A stretch of 33,947 bases of DNA from Deltaproteobacteria bacterium CG_4_9_14_3_um_filter_63_12 (GCA_002789955.1 PFUG01000587.1:1-33947), one strand, 5' to 3'. Positions 1 to 8,895 are shown, numbered from the stretch's first letter. Numbers and translations: made by a program. Notes: generated by a model from the letters alone, not told the origin.

Positions 1-98
1 GCCATAATTATGGGATTCCACAACCCCAACTTCCTAGTGCTACGCGGCACAATAAGGTGTCTTCTCCACTCGGCAATCACGCCGGTGAAAGGAGCAAC

Positions 99-1470
99 AT
101 GTTGGATCAACTCTTCACGGCTCACTAGAGCAAGAGGCGGAGGCGGATGCCGCGCTCGACAAGGAGATCGAAGAAGCCAATACGCAGGCCAAAGATGGTG
201 ACGACAAGCCTAAGAGGGAGAAGCGGCAGCGCAACAAAGCACTCAAGACTGAGGGGCTCGAGGTTACACACACCTATCTCCCCGTACCCGCGGAGCAAAT
301 TGGCTGGGAGGTAGTCGGTGAGGAGAGCCGGTCGCGACTGCACTACTCGCCGGCCCACTTCTTTGTCGAGGAGATCCATCAGCAGTCGTTCGCAATCCAG
401 AGCCCCAAGAGGATGGCTCTTTCGGGGATCGAGTCGTGCCAGCACCGGCGACAATCGTGCCAAACGGGATGGCGGCCAACGATGTGATCGCAATGCTGCT
501 CGTACGTAAGTTCGAGGAGGAGATGCCGCTGCATCGCATGCACCGCCAGTTTCTCCGCGAGCAGGGCATCGACCTGCCGGTCAGCACGCTGGCCGACTGG
601 GTGGCTTGGGGCGGACGCGCCTTGCAGCGGCTGGCCCCCCTTCTGCTTGATGAAGTACTTGCCGGCTTCTTGGTTCAGACGGACGCAACCGGAATGCGGG
701 TGCTTGACGATGGCCCGGAGCACATTCACCGGGGGACCTTCCACGCCTACCTTGGTCGGTCAGCGGATCCGAGCCACCCGCCCAACATTTTCATGCAGTA
801 CACTCCAACCGGTAAGGCCGAACTCGGCCCATGGGAGATACCAGGAAGACGAGATGGATACATTCTGGCCGATGCCAGCAATGCCTTCGACCGTCTATTT
901 AACGGCAGGGTTGCCTCCGCCGTCGAGGTCGGATGCCATTCCCATGCGCGCCGCAAGTTCAAAGCAGAAGACGGGGATCCTCGCTCAGCCTATCTGCTGC
1001 AGCTCGTCCGCCGGCTCTACCGGCTTGAGACACTGGCCGACAGCCAAGGATTGAGTTGGCAGGAGCGCACTGCGTTTCGACAACGACGTTCGAAGCCAGT
1101 GCTCGAAAAGCTCTACCGCTATGTTACGATGCTGGCACGAGACACGACCCCCACGGACCCGATCGGCAAGGCAGCGAGGTACTACATTAACCACAAGGAT
1201 GCGCTCACTCGGTTCCTCGAGGATGGTCGAATCCCGCTCGACAACAACGATGTTGAGCGATTGTTTCGCGGGGTGCGCATCGGCGAGCGAAACTTCTTCT
1301 TTGCTGGCTCGGACGAGGCCGCAACGCGCATGGCCGCAATCTATTGTGTCCTGGCGACGGCCAAATCTCACTAGCTCAACCTCAACGAGTACTTGTGTGA
1401 CATCCTCGATCAACTCTCTTGCCCAATGTCCACGCAACAGCTCGTCGAGCTCCTGCCTCATCGCTGGAAA
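99..1470 (+). pseudogene. tnpC: IS66-family transposase TnpC, decayed
   Basis: Remnant of the DDE transposase of an IS66-type element. A Shine-Dalgarno (AAGGAG) precedes ATG at 99, but that frame stops after nine codons (MLDQLFTAH). A second frame from about 128 gives the typical acidic/charged N-terminal part (EQEAEADAALDKEIEEAN onward), and a third frame takes over around 380-400. The longest open part starts at 436 and carries the catalytic core: D in QTDATG (residue 83 from the ATG at 436), D in ILADASN (146) and E in NNDVERLFRG (274). That frame ends at an amber TAG (1372-1374), exactly where the family has a small residue (usually Gly) before the conserved LNxxxYL stretch. The same frame then continues with NLNEYLCDIL and the typical terminal ELLPHRWK. 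So there are at least two frame disruptions plus one nonsense codon. The gene faces the tnpA/tnpB pair instead of following it. Family identity is firm and inactivity is very likely. Confidence 0.88.
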
Positions 1471-1492
1471 CAGCGACATCCTGTTGCGTGTG

Positions 1493-1858
1493 CTACAACT
1501 CATGAGGCAGCCGCCGCCAACGTCGCCTCCGTGTTGCGCCCCGAAGGTCTATGCCCTCGAGCATGAGGGCGAACTCACCCGCGTCGACCTCGACATGAGC
1601 CTTCCCCAGCAGCGGCTCTAGTGGAACCTGAAAGGTGCCGCGCTCGAGCTTCTTGTAGAGGAGAAGCCACCCTGAGCGGTCCCACCAGAGACACTTCACC
1701 CTGTTTCTCTGCCTGTTGAGGAAGACGAAGATGTGGCCGTTGAGCGGATCCTCTCGGATGACGGCTCGCGCCAACTGCGCCAACTTGTCGAAGCCCTTGC
1801 GAAGATCCACTGGAGCAGCCGCGATGTAGATCCTGACGGAAGATGGCAATGTCAGCAT
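1493..1858 (-). CDS. tnpB: IS66-family accessory protein TnpB (Orf2)
   Basis: A 121-residue protein of the IS66 Orf2 family, which is needed together with TnpA and TnpC for transposition but whose biochemical role is not settled. Diagnostic segments are the N-terminal VDLRKGFDKLAQLA, then HIFVFLNRQRNRVKCLWWDRSG, a GWLLLYKKLERGTF block and an arginine-rich tail. Length is normal for the family (about 115-120). The start overlaps the tnpA stop in an ATGCTGA arrangement, implying translational coupling. Its natural downstream partner tnpC is missing from this strand. Instead the decayed tnpC above ends on the opposite strand about 20 bp away. The reading frame appears intact although the element as a whole is broken. 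Confidence 0.92.
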   Translation of the reverse strand: MLTLPSSVRIYIAAAPVDLRKGFDKLAQLARAVIREDPLNGHIFVFLNRQRNRVKCLWWDRSGWLLLYKKLERGTFQVPLEPLLGKAHVEVDAGEFALMLEGIDLRGATRRRRWRRLPHEL

Positions 1859-2226
1859 GCTGCCACCTCCTCACACACCAAGCGCAGCAGACACCCCATT
1901 TCTTCTGGGTCGAAGCCAATAGGCACCCGAACCGTCCACGCCCCACAGGCCAGCTCCGCCAGCAGACGCGGCGTCGCATCGACTGCGACGCGCGCAGAAT
2001 TGGCGTTGACGAGCTCAACGCGGTGGAATCCAAGAGACGGCCGCTCTTCTTCATCCATCTCGGCAACCCACCTGGCGAGGCGTCCCACATTCACAGACCA
2101 ACGGCGCGCGAATGCTGCCAGCGTCTCGCCGCTATCTTGCCACGCCTCGAGAATCAGGTCAGCCTCAGCCCGCCGCCAATACGGCAGCTGTATGACCCTG
2201 CGAAATTCCTTCGACTCTGACCCCAT
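1852..2226 (-). CDS. tnpA: IS66-family accessory protein TnpA (Orf1)
   Basis: A 124-residue IS66 Orf1-type protein. It has an N-terminal helix-turn-helix-like segment (YWRRAEADLILEAWQDSGETL, then FARRWSVNVGRLARW) and the C-terminal strand-rich part ending GFDPEEMGCLLRLV, typical of this small DNA-binding-like family. The start at 2226 (MGSESKEF) is chosen because AAGGAGAGGTC lies just upstream. The frame is open to 2268, but no comparable ribosome binding site supports a longer form. The stop overlaps the tnpB start. Together with tnpB it represents the front half of an IS66 element whose transposase half is gone or inverted. Confidence 0.87.
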   Translation of the reverse strand: MGSESKEFRRVIQLPYWRRAEADLILEAWQDSGETLAAFARRWSVNVGRLARWVAEMDEEERPSLGFHRVELVNANSARVAVDATPRLLAELACGAWTVRVPIGFDPEEMGCLLRLVCEEVAAC

Positions 2227-2305
2227 GACCTCTCCTTCCATGAGTTGGTGCGCTGAGCCGCACGCCAACAGGATCGGTCATCGAGACGCAGTTTTTCAAA
2301 TCAGG

Positions 2306-2520
2306 CTATTGGACGGTTACGATGGGCTTCGGCCCACGCTTCTTCGCGAACAGGCTCGCAGCCTCGTCCTGGATGGCCTTCTTCCAATTCCAACCTGGAT
2401 CGGGTGGACCCCATACTCCTGGCCGATTTCGTTGAGCGTCTTGACGCCCCTCAACGCCTCAAGACCGACCTTCGCCTTGAACTCAGCGCTGTGGGTCTTC
2501 CTCTGTCGTTTCTCGCTCAT
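2306..2520 (-). pseudogene. IS3-family transposase OrfA remnant, frameshifted
   Basis: [23 protein letters not shown] followed by [14 protein letters not shown] is the helix-turn-helix OrfA of IS3-family elements. The frame then breaks. A single missing base near 2385-2393 (reading GTT-GG-AAT-TGG) separates HPIQV from the expected continuation [19 protein letters not shown], which is read in another frame to a TAG at 2306. Normal OrfA proteins are about 90-100 residues and are followed by an overlapping orfB carrying the DDE domain. No orfB is present, because the IS66 tnpA region begins directly downstream. This is a 5' fragment of an IS3-type element truncated by, or joined to, the IS66 copy. 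Confidence 0.85.
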
Positions 2521-2560
2521 CTTCGCCGTCCTCAGCTTGCCAGACACAGCTTGAACTACT

Positions 2561-2579
2561 GTCCAAGAACTGGGGTCCA
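2561..2579 (-). repeat. Probable terminal sequence of the IS3-type remnant
   Basis: Read on the minus strand, TGGACCCCAGTTCTTGGAC lies about 40 bp upstream of the OrfA start. The TGGACC-type tip and this position match the left terminal inverted repeat of many IS3-family elements. The matching right end is not present in the window, so the exact tip cannot be proved here. Confidence 0.5.
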
Positions 2580-2612
2580 CTATTACCCGACGCTCTTTCC
2601 GTCCAGCCAAAG

Positions 2613-2643
2613 AAAAAAGGCGGCACTAAGATAGTGCCGCCTT
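2613..2643 (-). terminator. Rho-independent terminator closing the ribosomal array
   Basis: A perfect 10-bp stem (AAGGCGGCAC at 2617-2626 with GTGCCGCCTT at 2634-2643) encloses a 7-nt loop and is followed on the minus strand by six T residues (complement of 2613-2618). It sits 23 bp past the rplQ stop, so it ends the long ribosomal-protein transcript. The IS3 end begins about 35 bp beyond it, so the insertions lie just outside the operon. Confidence 0.93.
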
Positions 2644-2666
2644 ATCTCTTTTGAGATTTCCCGCCT

Positions 2667-3074
2667 TCATTCGTCGGCTTCTTCGACCTCTTCTGCGGGT
2701 TGCGCTGGAGCATTCTCCGACTTCTCGACGAGCTCGATGGCGGAGACGAGGGCGGCGTCACCCTTGCGGAGGCGCAGCTTGAAGATCCTCGTGTACCCCC
2801 CTTCACGCTCCCGATTTCGGTCGGCGATGTCCGAGAAGAGCTTGTCAAGGACCTCAGCATCACGGACTTGCCGTAGGGCAAGTCGCCGTGCATGAAGGTC
2901 TCCTCTCTTTCCGAGAGTGATGAGCTTTTCTGCAATGCGTCTCAGCTCCTTGGCTTTGACGTCGGTGGTCTGAATTCGCTCGTAGCGAAACAGGCTGGTC
3001 ACAAGGTTCGACATCATCGCCTTGCGGTGCGACGCATTGCGGCCAAGTCTCTTTCCTGCCTTTCGGTGTCTCAT
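2667..3074 (-). CDS. rplQ: 50S ribosomal protein L17
   Basis: 135-residue L17, a protein of the large subunit near the exit tunnel. The invariant start [20 protein letters not shown] and the TLFRYERI-like and [17 protein letters not shown] blocks identify it. The C-terminus carries an acidic tail (EEVEEADE) beyond the conserved core, a little longer than the usual 115-125 residues. It is the last gene of the array, 36 bp after rpoA and immediately before the terminator. Confidence 0.97.
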   Translation of the reverse strand: MRHRKAGKRLGRNASHRKAMMSNLVTSLFRYERIQTTDVKAKELRRIAEKLITLGKRGDLHARRLALRQVRDAEVLDKLFSDIADRNREREGGYTRIFKLRLRKGDAALVSAIELVEKSENAPAQPAEEVEEADE

Positions 3075-3110
3075 GATTGTTACCTTACTTCAAACTGCGG
3101 CATCAGCGGT

Positions 3111-4097
3111 TTACTTAGCGTCAGGCGCGTTCCAGCTGTCTAGGGCCATTCCGAGCTCTAGGTTCATCTTTGCGAGGATATCCTTGATTTCCCTCAGGCT
3201 CTTTCGACCGAAATTTTTCGTCTTCAGCATCTCTGGTTCGCTCTTTTGGACGAGCTCACCAATGAAGCGAATGTTTGCGTTTTGCAGACAGTTCGCCGAT
3301 CGCACCGAGAGTTCCAGTTCCGCCACGGGCCGGTTGAGGTTCTCGTTGAACTCCTTGTTCGTCTCGTCCTCAGTCGCTTCTTCCGGCTCAGCTTCTTCGT
3401 CGAAATTGATGAAAACCGACATCTGCTCTTTGATGATCTTCGCTGCGAACGCAAGGGCGTCCTCAGGAGTCACCGACCCATCGGTCGTAATTTCCAGCGT
3501 GAGCTTGTCGTAGTCCGTCTGTTGACCGACACGAGCGTTTGTCACGGTGTAGTTCACGCGCTTGATGGGCGAGAACAGAGCATCGACAAGGATGCTGCCT
3601 ATAGGCATCTCCGGGTCGTTTCTGAGGCTGGCTCGTCGGTACCCCTTTCCATTCTCGATGCGCAACTCCATCTCGAGTCGTCCGCCTTCGCCGAGGGTCG
3701 CAATGACATGCTTCTTATTGAGAATCTCAACGGTGCCATCACCAGTGAAATCACCGACTGTCACTGGACCTGGACCACTCTTGTTCACCCGCAGCGCGCG
3801 AGGCTCGACCGCGGAGCTCTTGAGGAGCACTTCCTTCACATTGAGCACGATCTCGGTGACATCCTCTTTGACATCCGGCAAGGTCGTGAATTCGTGTAGT
3901 GCACCTTCGATGCGTACTGCGGTAACCGCGGTCCCTTGAAGAGAACTGAGCAGTACTCGTCTCAGTGCGTTTCCGAGGGTGTAACCATAGCCACGCTCTA
4001 GGGGCTCGCACACAAACTTCCCGTAGGTGCCCTTCCTCGTCTCTTTGTCGACCTCTACGCCACGGGGTTTGATGAGATCTCGCCAGTTTCGGTACAT
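3111..4097 (-). CDS. rpoA: DNA-directed RNA polymerase subunit alpha
   Basis: 328-residue alpha subunit. Residues 1 to about 235 form the N-terminal assembly domain, with the signature [22 protein letters not shown] and later GPGPVTVGD. An acidic linker ([13 protein letters not shown]) leads to the C-terminal domain ([27 protein letters not shown]) that contacts UP elements and activators; the Arg of SVRSANCL corresponds to the key DNA-contacting arginine. The start at 4097 is supported by GGAGGAGAGC just upstream and by the usual N-terminus [11 protein letters not shown]. The frame remains open for 33 more codons to a TGA at 4197-4199, with only non-ATG candidates. The 118-bp gap to rpsK is where rpsD (S4) normally sits. 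No S4 remnant was recognised. Confidence 0.97.
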   Translation of the reverse strand: MYRNWRDLIKPRGVEVDKETRKGTYGKFVCEPLERGYGYTLGNALRRVLLSSLQGTAVTAVRIEGALHEFTTLPDVKEDVTEIVLNVKEVLLKSSAVEPRALRVNKSGPGPVTVGDFTGDGTVEILNKKHVIATLGEGGRLEMELRIENGKGYRRASLRNDPEMPIGSILVDALFSPIKRVNYTVTNARVGQQTDYDKLTLEITTDGSVTPEDALAFAAKIIKEQMSVFINFDEEAEPEEATEDETNKEFNENLNRPVAELELSVRSANCLQNANIRFIGELVQKSEPEMLKTKNFGRKSLREIKDILAKMNLELGMALDSWNAPDAK

Positions 4098-4215
4098 GCT
4101 CTCCTCCGCGTCCTTCGACAACGTGTCGCGGATCGTCTTTTTGACGACGCGTCGCAAGCGATTCGCTTCAGCTTCGCTCGCGACGATATCGATGAGTCAG
4201 ATATGCGATTGTCTA

Positions 4216-4623
4216 TTAGACTCGGCGTCGTTTCGGGGGTCGACAACCGTTGTGTGGGATCGGCGTCACGTCGCGAATCAGCGTGATCTTCAAGCCGGCC
4301 TGCTGCAGTGCCCGCAGCGCTGCCTCTCTGCCAGAGCCTGGCCCTTTCAGGTACACGGCAACCGACTTCAATCCATGTTCCATCGCCTTTCTGGCCGCGT
4401 CGTCGGCGGCCATCTGAGCGGCGAAAGGAGTGGATTTCCTCGACCCCTTGAAGCTCCGCGAGCCACAGCTCGACCAGGAGAGGGTATCACCATTGGGATC
4501 GGTGATCGTGATGAGGGTGTTGTTGAACGTCGACTGAATGTGCGCAACGCCCGTCTGGACGTTCTTCTTGACGCGACGCTTAGCCCCACGCTTACCGCCG
4601 CCCTTTACTTTTGCCTTCGCCAT
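4216..4623 (-). CDS. rpsK: 30S ribosomal protein S11
   Basis: 135-residue S11, a platform protein contacting the 3' end of 16S rRNA. It is recognised by [35 protein letters not shown], and the terminal [13 protein letters not shown] containing the conserved Asn-Gly known to form isoaspartate in other bacteria. A basic N-terminal tail of about 20 residues is normal. It follows rpsM by 26 bp. The next gene downstream is rpoA instead of the usual rpsD. Confidence 0.97.
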   Translation of the reverse strand: MAKAKVKGGGKRGAKRRVKKNVQTGVAHIQSTFNNTLITITDPNGDTLSWSSCGSRSFKGSRKSTPFAAQMAADDAARKAMEHGLKSVAVYLKGPGSGREAALRALQQAGLKITLIRDVTPIPHNGCRPPKRRRV

Positions 4624-4649
4624 TGACCTCTACCTCTCTCGAGCGTGAG

Positions 4650-5021
4650 CTATCGTCGTTTCTTCTTGACCACAACGCGACGCGGGCCTTTCCGAGTCCT
4701 TGCGTTCGTCTTCGTTCGTTGTCCGCGAACAGGCAAACCACGTCGGTGTCGGAGACCCCTGTAGGCTCCTAGATCCATCAGTCGTTTGATGTTCATTCGA
4801 ATAGTGCGACGAAGCTCACCCTCGACCTGATATTGAGTGTCGATCACTTCCCGGACACGTCGCGTCTCGGCCTCGGTCAGCTCATCCGTCACACGCTGTG
4901 CCTCTACTGAGGCTTTTTTGAGGATCTCGGTCGCTCGTGAACGACCGATTCCGTAAATGTAGGTCAGCGCGATATCGATGCGCTTCCGTCTGGGAAGATC
5001 AACTCCTGCAATGCGTGCCAT
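4650..5021 (-). CDS. rpsM: 30S ribosomal protein S13
   Basis: 123-residue S13 of the small-subunit head, contacting the P-site tRNA and the bridge to the large subunit. Diagnostic parts are [26 protein letters not shown], the central helical region with TRRVREVID, and [25 protein letters not shown] near the basic C-terminus. It lies between rpmJ and rpsK as in most bacteria. Length and motifs are entirely standard. Confidence 0.97.
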   Translation of the reverse strand: MARIAGVDLPRRKRIDIALTYIYGIGRSRATEILKKASVEAQRVTDELTEAETRRVREVIDTQYQVEGELRRTIRMNIKRLMDLGAYRGLRHRRGLPVRGQRTKTNARTRKGPRRVVVKKKRR

Positions 5022-5049
5022 GCGGCTTCCTCCTGTCCGTCCGCGGGTT

Positions 5050-5163
5050 TCAGCCTTGTCGCTGCTTGTGCCTAGGGTTCTCGCAAATCACCCGCACAAT
5101 GCCTTTGCGGCGGATTACTTTGCACTTCTCACAAATTCTTTTCACTGAAGGTCGTACTTTCAC
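5050..5163 (-). CDS. rpmJ: 50S ribosomal protein L36 (zinc type)
   Basis: A 37-codon gene starting with [23 protein letters not shown], then [16 protein letters not shown]. Cys11, Cys14, Cys27 and His32 form the zinc site of the C-plus version of L36. The start is fixed by homology and by AAGGTGG five bases upstream. In most bacteria infA, and often map, precede it. Here the upstream neighbour is adk, 122 bp away. Confidence 0.95.
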   Translation of the reverse strand: MKVRPSVKRICEKCKVIRRKGIVRVICENPRHKQRQG

Positions 5164-5176
5164 TTTTACCACCTTG

Positions 5177-5194
5177 CTCCGCTACGCAGCGGAG
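5177..5194 (-). promoter_or_regulatory. Hairpin just upstream of the rpmJ ribosome binding site
   Basis: CTCCGCT and AGCGGAG form a perfect 7-bp stem with a 4-nt loop (GCGT on the minus strand). It lies in the 122-bp adk-rpmJ gap, about 14 bases before the GTG start. No T-tract follows, so it is not a standard terminator. It may affect rpmJ translation or mRNA processing. A function is not established. Confidence 0.4.
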
Positions 5195-5285
5195 TGATTG
5201 TCGCTAACACTCGAGCAAACACGTTGCCTTGGCCCTCTCGTGCCCAGGGGGGCTGCATTGACAACTCAAACAGCGCGCCTTCCTA

Positions 5286-5930
5286 TCAATCCTTACGAGC
5301 ACTTTCAAGTTCTTTTAGGATGCGGTCCAACACCTCCCCCATCTCCCCCACTCCATTCACTCTCAAAAGCACGCCTTGCGCCTCATAGTAGGCAACAAGT
5401 GGAGCGGTGTGCTTGGCGTAGACCTCCAGCCTTTCACGAACCACCGATTCCACATCATCCGCACGAACGGTCAGGGCGCTTCCACACGCATCACACACCC
5501 CCTCGACCTTCGGTGGCTTGTTGATGCGATGATAGGTTTGCCCACAGATGCAAGCGAGACGTCCCGTGATCCGCTCGATTAGGAAATCGTTCGGTACTTC
5601 AATTGAGACCACTGCAGTGAGATTGCAACCTCGCTGACCCAATGCAACAGCCTGAGCGACCGTCCGAGGAAAACCATCGAGGATGTACCCTCCATCACGC
5701 AGCTTCTTCAACCGCTCGTCTACAATCCCTATCACCACCTCGTCGGGCACCAGCTGCCCTTCACTCATGAACCTCGCGGCTTCGCGCCCCAACGCGCTCC
5801 CGGCAGACTTCGCCTCTCTCAGCATGTCACCCGTTGAGATCTTAGGAATCCCCAAAACCTCAGCAAGCTTGACAGCCTGTGTACCCTTGCCTGCCCCGGG
5901 TGGGCCCAACATGATGAGACGAATACCCAT
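5286..5930 (-). CDS. adk: Adenylate kinase
   Basis: 214-residue adenylate kinase (ATP + AMP to 2 ADP), cytosolic. P-loop GPPGAGKGT is at residues 9-17, the AMP-binding part has ISTGDMLRE (31-39), and the DGFPRT signature is at 85-90. The LID (about 122-160) is of the long, zinc-binding type with C127, C129, C146 and C149. The first pair is C-x-C where family members normally have C-x2-C, an oddity worth checking. The ATG at 5930 is preferred (GGAG upstream, MGIRLIMLGPPG start) over a GTG five codons earlier. Its place after secY matches the usual spc operon order. map and infA, which normally follow, are absent. Confidence 0.96.
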   Translation of the reverse strand: MGIRLIMLGPPGAGKGTQAVKLAEVLGIPKISTGDMLREAKSAGSALGREAARFMSEGQLVPDEVVIGIVDERLKKLRDGGYILDGFPRTVAQAVALGQRGCNLTAVVSIEVPNDFLIERITGRLACICGQTYHRINKPPKVEGVCDACGSALTVRADDVESVVRERLEVYAKHTAPLVAYYEAQGVLLRVNGVGEMGEVLDRILKELESARKD

Positions 5931-5957
5931 GCTTGCTCCGTGCACAACTGCCCTCGA

Positions 5958-7301
5958 CTAGGCCGCCGCGCGTCCTCTAATCCTTGAACCACTGGGTCCA
6001 GAGAATCCGTCGTAGTGTCTGGTGATCAGATGCACTTCGATCTGTTGTACCGTATCGAGGGCCACGCCAACCACGATGAGCAGAGCCGTGCCGCCGAAGT
6101 AGAACTGCACCTGGAACGACTGGATCAACATCATCGGGAGCATACATACCGCCGCGATGTAGATCGAGCCGGCCACCGTAATTCGCGAAAGAACTCGGTC
6201 GATGTATTGAGCTGTCTGCTTTCCTGGTCGGATCCCCGGGATCGAGGCTTGGTTCTTCTTCAGATTGTCTGCAACATCCACTGGGTTGAAAACCACCGCC
6301 GTGTAGAAGAAACAAAAGAAAAGAATCATCACTACATAGATGACATCGTATCGCCAATCACCGGGCGAAAGAGCAACTCGGACGAGTTGGATCCATTCCA
6401 CATCCTGGAAATAGGACGCCACTGTCGCCGGGAACATCAGAATCGAACTCGCGAAGATGGGCGGAATCACACCCGCGGTGTTGATCTTCAGCGGCAGGAA
6501 GGAGCTTTGTCCGCCAAACACTCGCTTCCCGACCATCCTCTTCGCATGTTGAATAGGGATACGCCTCTGAGCCCTCTCGAAGAAGCAGATAGCACCAATA
6601 GTCGCCACTACGATCGCGCTCAGAATAACCAGTTGGAAAGTCGTAAGCCCGACGGCCCCTGCCTGATTCCCCGTGGCCTGCTCCCATGTGCCCCAAAGCG
6701 CATTTGGAAGCCGCGCCACGATACCGGCAAAGATCACGAGGCTAATCCCGTTCCCGATTCCCCTCTCGTTGATCTGCTCGCCGAGCCACATGATGAATAC
6801 AGCGCCAGTCGTCAATGACAGAACCGTGATCAGCCGGAAGCCCCACACTGATTCGAAGGTGACCAGTCCATTGACCTCGCCACTGCTCATGCTCTGAAGG
6901 TAGAAGGACATGCTCATGCCCTGAACCACAGAGATTATGAGCGTAGTATAGCGGGTCCACTGGTTGATCTTACGTCGGCCCTGCTCACCCTCCTTTTGAA
7001 GGCGCTCGACGGTCGGCACGACTACAGCGAGCAGCTGGAAAATGATCGATGCCGAAATGTACGGCATGATACCCAGCGCGAAAATCGACATCTGTTCCAG
7101 CGCGCCGCCCGAAAAGAAGTTGAACAGGTTCAGAAATCCCTGTCCGTCGTCTCCTCCGAAGAGAGAAGACATCTTCCCCCGATCGACCCCTGGCGAGGTG
7201 ATGAAACAGCCGATTCGATAGACGGCCAGAAGCGCAAGCGTAAAGAGTATCCGCTTGCGCAGCTCCGGTATCTTCGTGATGTTGGCAAATCCACTAGCCA
7301 C
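5958..7301 (-). CDS. secY: Protein translocase subunit SecY
   Basis: 447-residue central pore subunit of the SecYEG translocon in the inner membrane, with ten hydrophobic segments. Recognisable parts: the N-terminal [27 protein letters not shown], the [20 protein letters not shown] loop, the HAKRMVGKR region, the conserved [17 protein letters not shown], and the late [16 protein letters not shown] loop. The start is GTG at 7301, inside the end of rplO (8-bp overlap; GGTGGCTAG contains the last two rplO codons). GAGGTGAT upstream serves as ribosome binding site, so the two genes are probably translationally coupled. Confidence 0.97.
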   Translation of the reverse strand: MASGFANITKIPELRKRILFTLALLAVYRIGCFITSPGVDRGKMSSLFGGDDGQGFLNLFNFFSGGALEQMSIFALGIMPYISASIIFQLLAVVVPTVERLQKEGEQGRRKINQWTRYTTLIISVVQGMSMSFYLQSMSSGEVNGLVTFESVWGFRLITVLSLTTGAVFIMWLGEQINERGIGNGISLVIFAGIVARLPNALWGTWEQATGNQAGAVGLTTFQLVILSAIVVATIGAICFFERAQRRIPIQHAKRMVGKRVFGGQSSFLPLKINTAGVIPPIFASSILMFPATVASYFQDVEWIQLVRVALSPGDWRYDVIYVVMILFFCFFYTAVVFNPVDVADNLKKNQASIPGIRPGKQTAQYIDRVLSRITVAGSIYIAAVCMLPMMLIQSFQVQFYFGGTALLIVVGVALDTVQQIEVHLITRHYDGFSGPSGSRIRGRAAA

Positions 7302-7743
7302 CGATCACCTCGATCGTCCCGCCTGCGCCCTCGACCTTGAGACGGGCGCTGGCGCTGACTCGATGGACGCGCAATGTCAAAGCCTTCTCGATGTCTCCAT
7401 TGCCCAGCAACTTCACGACAGTGTAATCGCCCTTGATGAGTCCTGCTGCCTTCAAGGCCGCCTCGTCTACGATGGTGCCGACCTCGAATCGCTCGAGATC
7501 CTCAACGTTGACCTCGATGACGTTGGTGCGAAAGCGATTGTAGAATCCACGTTTGGGGAGACGTCGCGAGAGAGGCATCTGCCCGCCCTCGAACCCAACA
7601 CGAGGCGCGCCACCCGAGCGAGACTTTTGCCCCTTGTGCCCACGACCAGCGGTCTTTCCAAGTCCACTCCCAACGCCACGACCTTTACGCTTTCGTGCTT
7701 TGGTCGCGCCAGCTGAGGGACTGAGGTTGCTCAAATCAAACAT
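7294..7743 (-). CDS. rplO: 50S ribosomal protein L15
   Basis: 149-residue L15, a late-assembly large-subunit protein. The hallmark glycine/arginine-rich N-terminus is present ([20 protein letters not shown], then [16 protein letters not shown] and [17 protein letters not shown]). The C-terminal half contains the nucleic-acid-binding core ending in GGTIEVIGG. The stop overlaps the secY start. The order rpmD-rplO-secY is canonical. Confidence 0.97.
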   Translation of the reverse strand: MFDLSNLSPSAGATKARKRKGRGVGSGLGKTAGRGHKGQKSRSGGAPRVGFEGGQMPLSRRLPKRGFYNRFRTNVIEVNVEDLERFEVGTIVDEAALKAAGLIKGDYTVVKLLGNGDIEKALTLRVHRVSASARLKVEGAGGTIEVIGG

Positions 7744-7782
7744 CGCGAACTCCTGCTGCCGCTTAGGACGGGCCGTCGAGCG

Positions 7783-7965
7783 CTACTCGACGTCCTCAAC
7801 GCTAACCATATGCGAGACTTTTGCGATCATTCCACGGACAACCTTGCTGTCGTCCTGAGTGACCGTCGAACCAATTCTTCTCAGCCCCAAGTGCCGCATT
7901 GTGGCTCGCTGCCGCGCCGTCTTACCAATGTCGCCCCTGGTTCTCGTAATCTTGAGCTTGCTCAT
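7783..7965 (-). CDS. rpmD: 50S ribosomal protein L30
   Basis: 60-residue L30 of the short bacterial type. MSKLKITRTRGDIGKTARQR and the segment TMRHLGLRRIGSTV, followed by VRGMIAKVSHMVSVE, are diagnostic. It lies between rpsE (20-bp gap) and rplO (39-bp gap). An AGGAGGTTTGCC-like ribosome binding site precedes the start. Nothing unusual. Confidence 0.96.
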   Translation of the reverse strand: MSKLKITRTRGDIGKTARQRATMRHLGLRRIGSTVTQDDSKVVRGMIAKVSHMVSVEDVE

Positions 7966-7985
7966 GGCAAACCTCCTCGATGAGC

Positions 7986-8489
7986 TTAGGCCTCAGCCGC
8001 GGCATCCGTTTGCCCAAGCCGCGCCATGTACTGCTGCCGGCTCTGGAGTTGACTGAGCCCGTTCATCGTTGCACGCACCACATTGTGTGGACTGCTCGAG
8101 CCGAGCGATTTCGTCAGAACGTTCTCATATCCCGCCGCCTCGAGGACCGCACGCACTGGTCCACCGGCGATAACGCCAGTTCCACGGCTTGCGGGTCGCA
8201 ACATCACCCGCGCTGCGCCATAACGACCCACGACACTGTGGGGAATCGTTCCATCAATGATGGGGACGCGCACCATGCTCTTCTTCGCTTTGTCTGTTCC
8301 CTTGTTGATGGCTTCAGGAACTTCGTTGGCCTTGCCGTGAGCAGCCCCAACCTTCCCGTCGCCATCACCAACCACCACAATGGCCCCGAAGCTGAAGCGC
8401 CGTCCACCTTTGACGACCTTCGCTACGCGGTTGATGTGGATCACTTTCTCGCGGAATTCAGTTTCCTGAGCGTATCGCCCGTTCGCCAC
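7986..8489 (-). CDS. rpsE: 30S ribosomal protein S5
   Basis: 167-residue S5, which acts in mRNA entry and decoding accuracy. The N-terminal double-stranded-RNA-binding-like domain has [19 protein letters not shown] and [20 protein letters not shown]. The C-terminal domain has [26 protein letters not shown] sequence and [19 protein letters not shown]. The Ala-rich tail is ordinary. The gene is in the standard rplR-rpsE-rpmD order. Confidence 0.97.
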   Translation of the reverse strand: MANGRYAQETEFREKVIHINRVAKVVKGGRRFSFGAIVVVGDGDGKVGAAHGKANEVPEAINKGTDKAKKSMVRVPIIDGTIPHSVVGRYGAARVMLRPASRGTGVIAGGPVRAVLEAAGYENVLTKSLGSSSPHNVVRATMNGLSQLQSRQQYMARLGQTDAAAEA

Positions 8490-8532
8490 GTCACACTCCT
8501 TTCTGCTGCAGCCCTAGAGCTGATAAGCATTG

Positions 8533-8895
8533 CTAGAACTCCAGACCACCTGATCTCGCACCTTCTGCGACTGCTGCGACCCGGCCATGGTAGATGAAGC
8601 CATTTCGGTCGAACGCCACTTTCGTGATGTTGCGCTCGAGGCACATCTTCGCCACCGCTTCGCCGACAACCTTCGCCTGGTCCTTCTTTGTCTTGCCGCT
8701 GAGCTCAAGACCCGCGCTCAGACTGGAAACCGCAGCCAGAGTTGTTCCGGTGCTGTCATCGATGACTTGGGTGTAGATATGTTTGGTGCTCCGGAAGATG
8801 CTCAACCGCGGACGCTCCGTGGTTCCAACCAACCTCTTCCGAATGCTCTTTTGACGCCTGAGGCGCGCCAAAACTTTATTGCTCGTCTTTGCCAC
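8533..8895 (-). CDS. rplR: 50S ribosomal protein L18
   Basis: 120-residue L18, a 5S rRNA-binding protein of the central protuberance. Conserved pieces are RRQKSIRKRLVGTTERPRLSIFRSTKHIYTQVIDD (in part), LAAVSSL, and the C-terminal VAKMCLERNITKVAFDRNGF with YHGRVAAVAEGAR. Length and order (rplF-rplR-rpsE) are typical. Confidence 0.97.
   Translation of the reverse strand: MAKTSNKVLARLRRQKSIRKRLVGTTERPRLSIFRSTKHIYTQVIDDSTGTTLAAVSSLSAGLELSGKTKKDQAKVVGEAVAKMCLERNITKVAFDRNGFIYHGRVAAVAEGARSGGLEF

Noticed and set aside
1..98. Terminal inverted repeat of the IS66 element at the left window edge
   Set aside because: I could not find a GTAAGCG-type IS66 end or a partner sequence near 2280-2300 with enough similarity.
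1733..2554. 273-codon plus-strand open frame across the IS66/IS3 region
   Set aside because: Antisense to tnpB, tnpA and the IS3 orfA remnant, all of which are recognised families.
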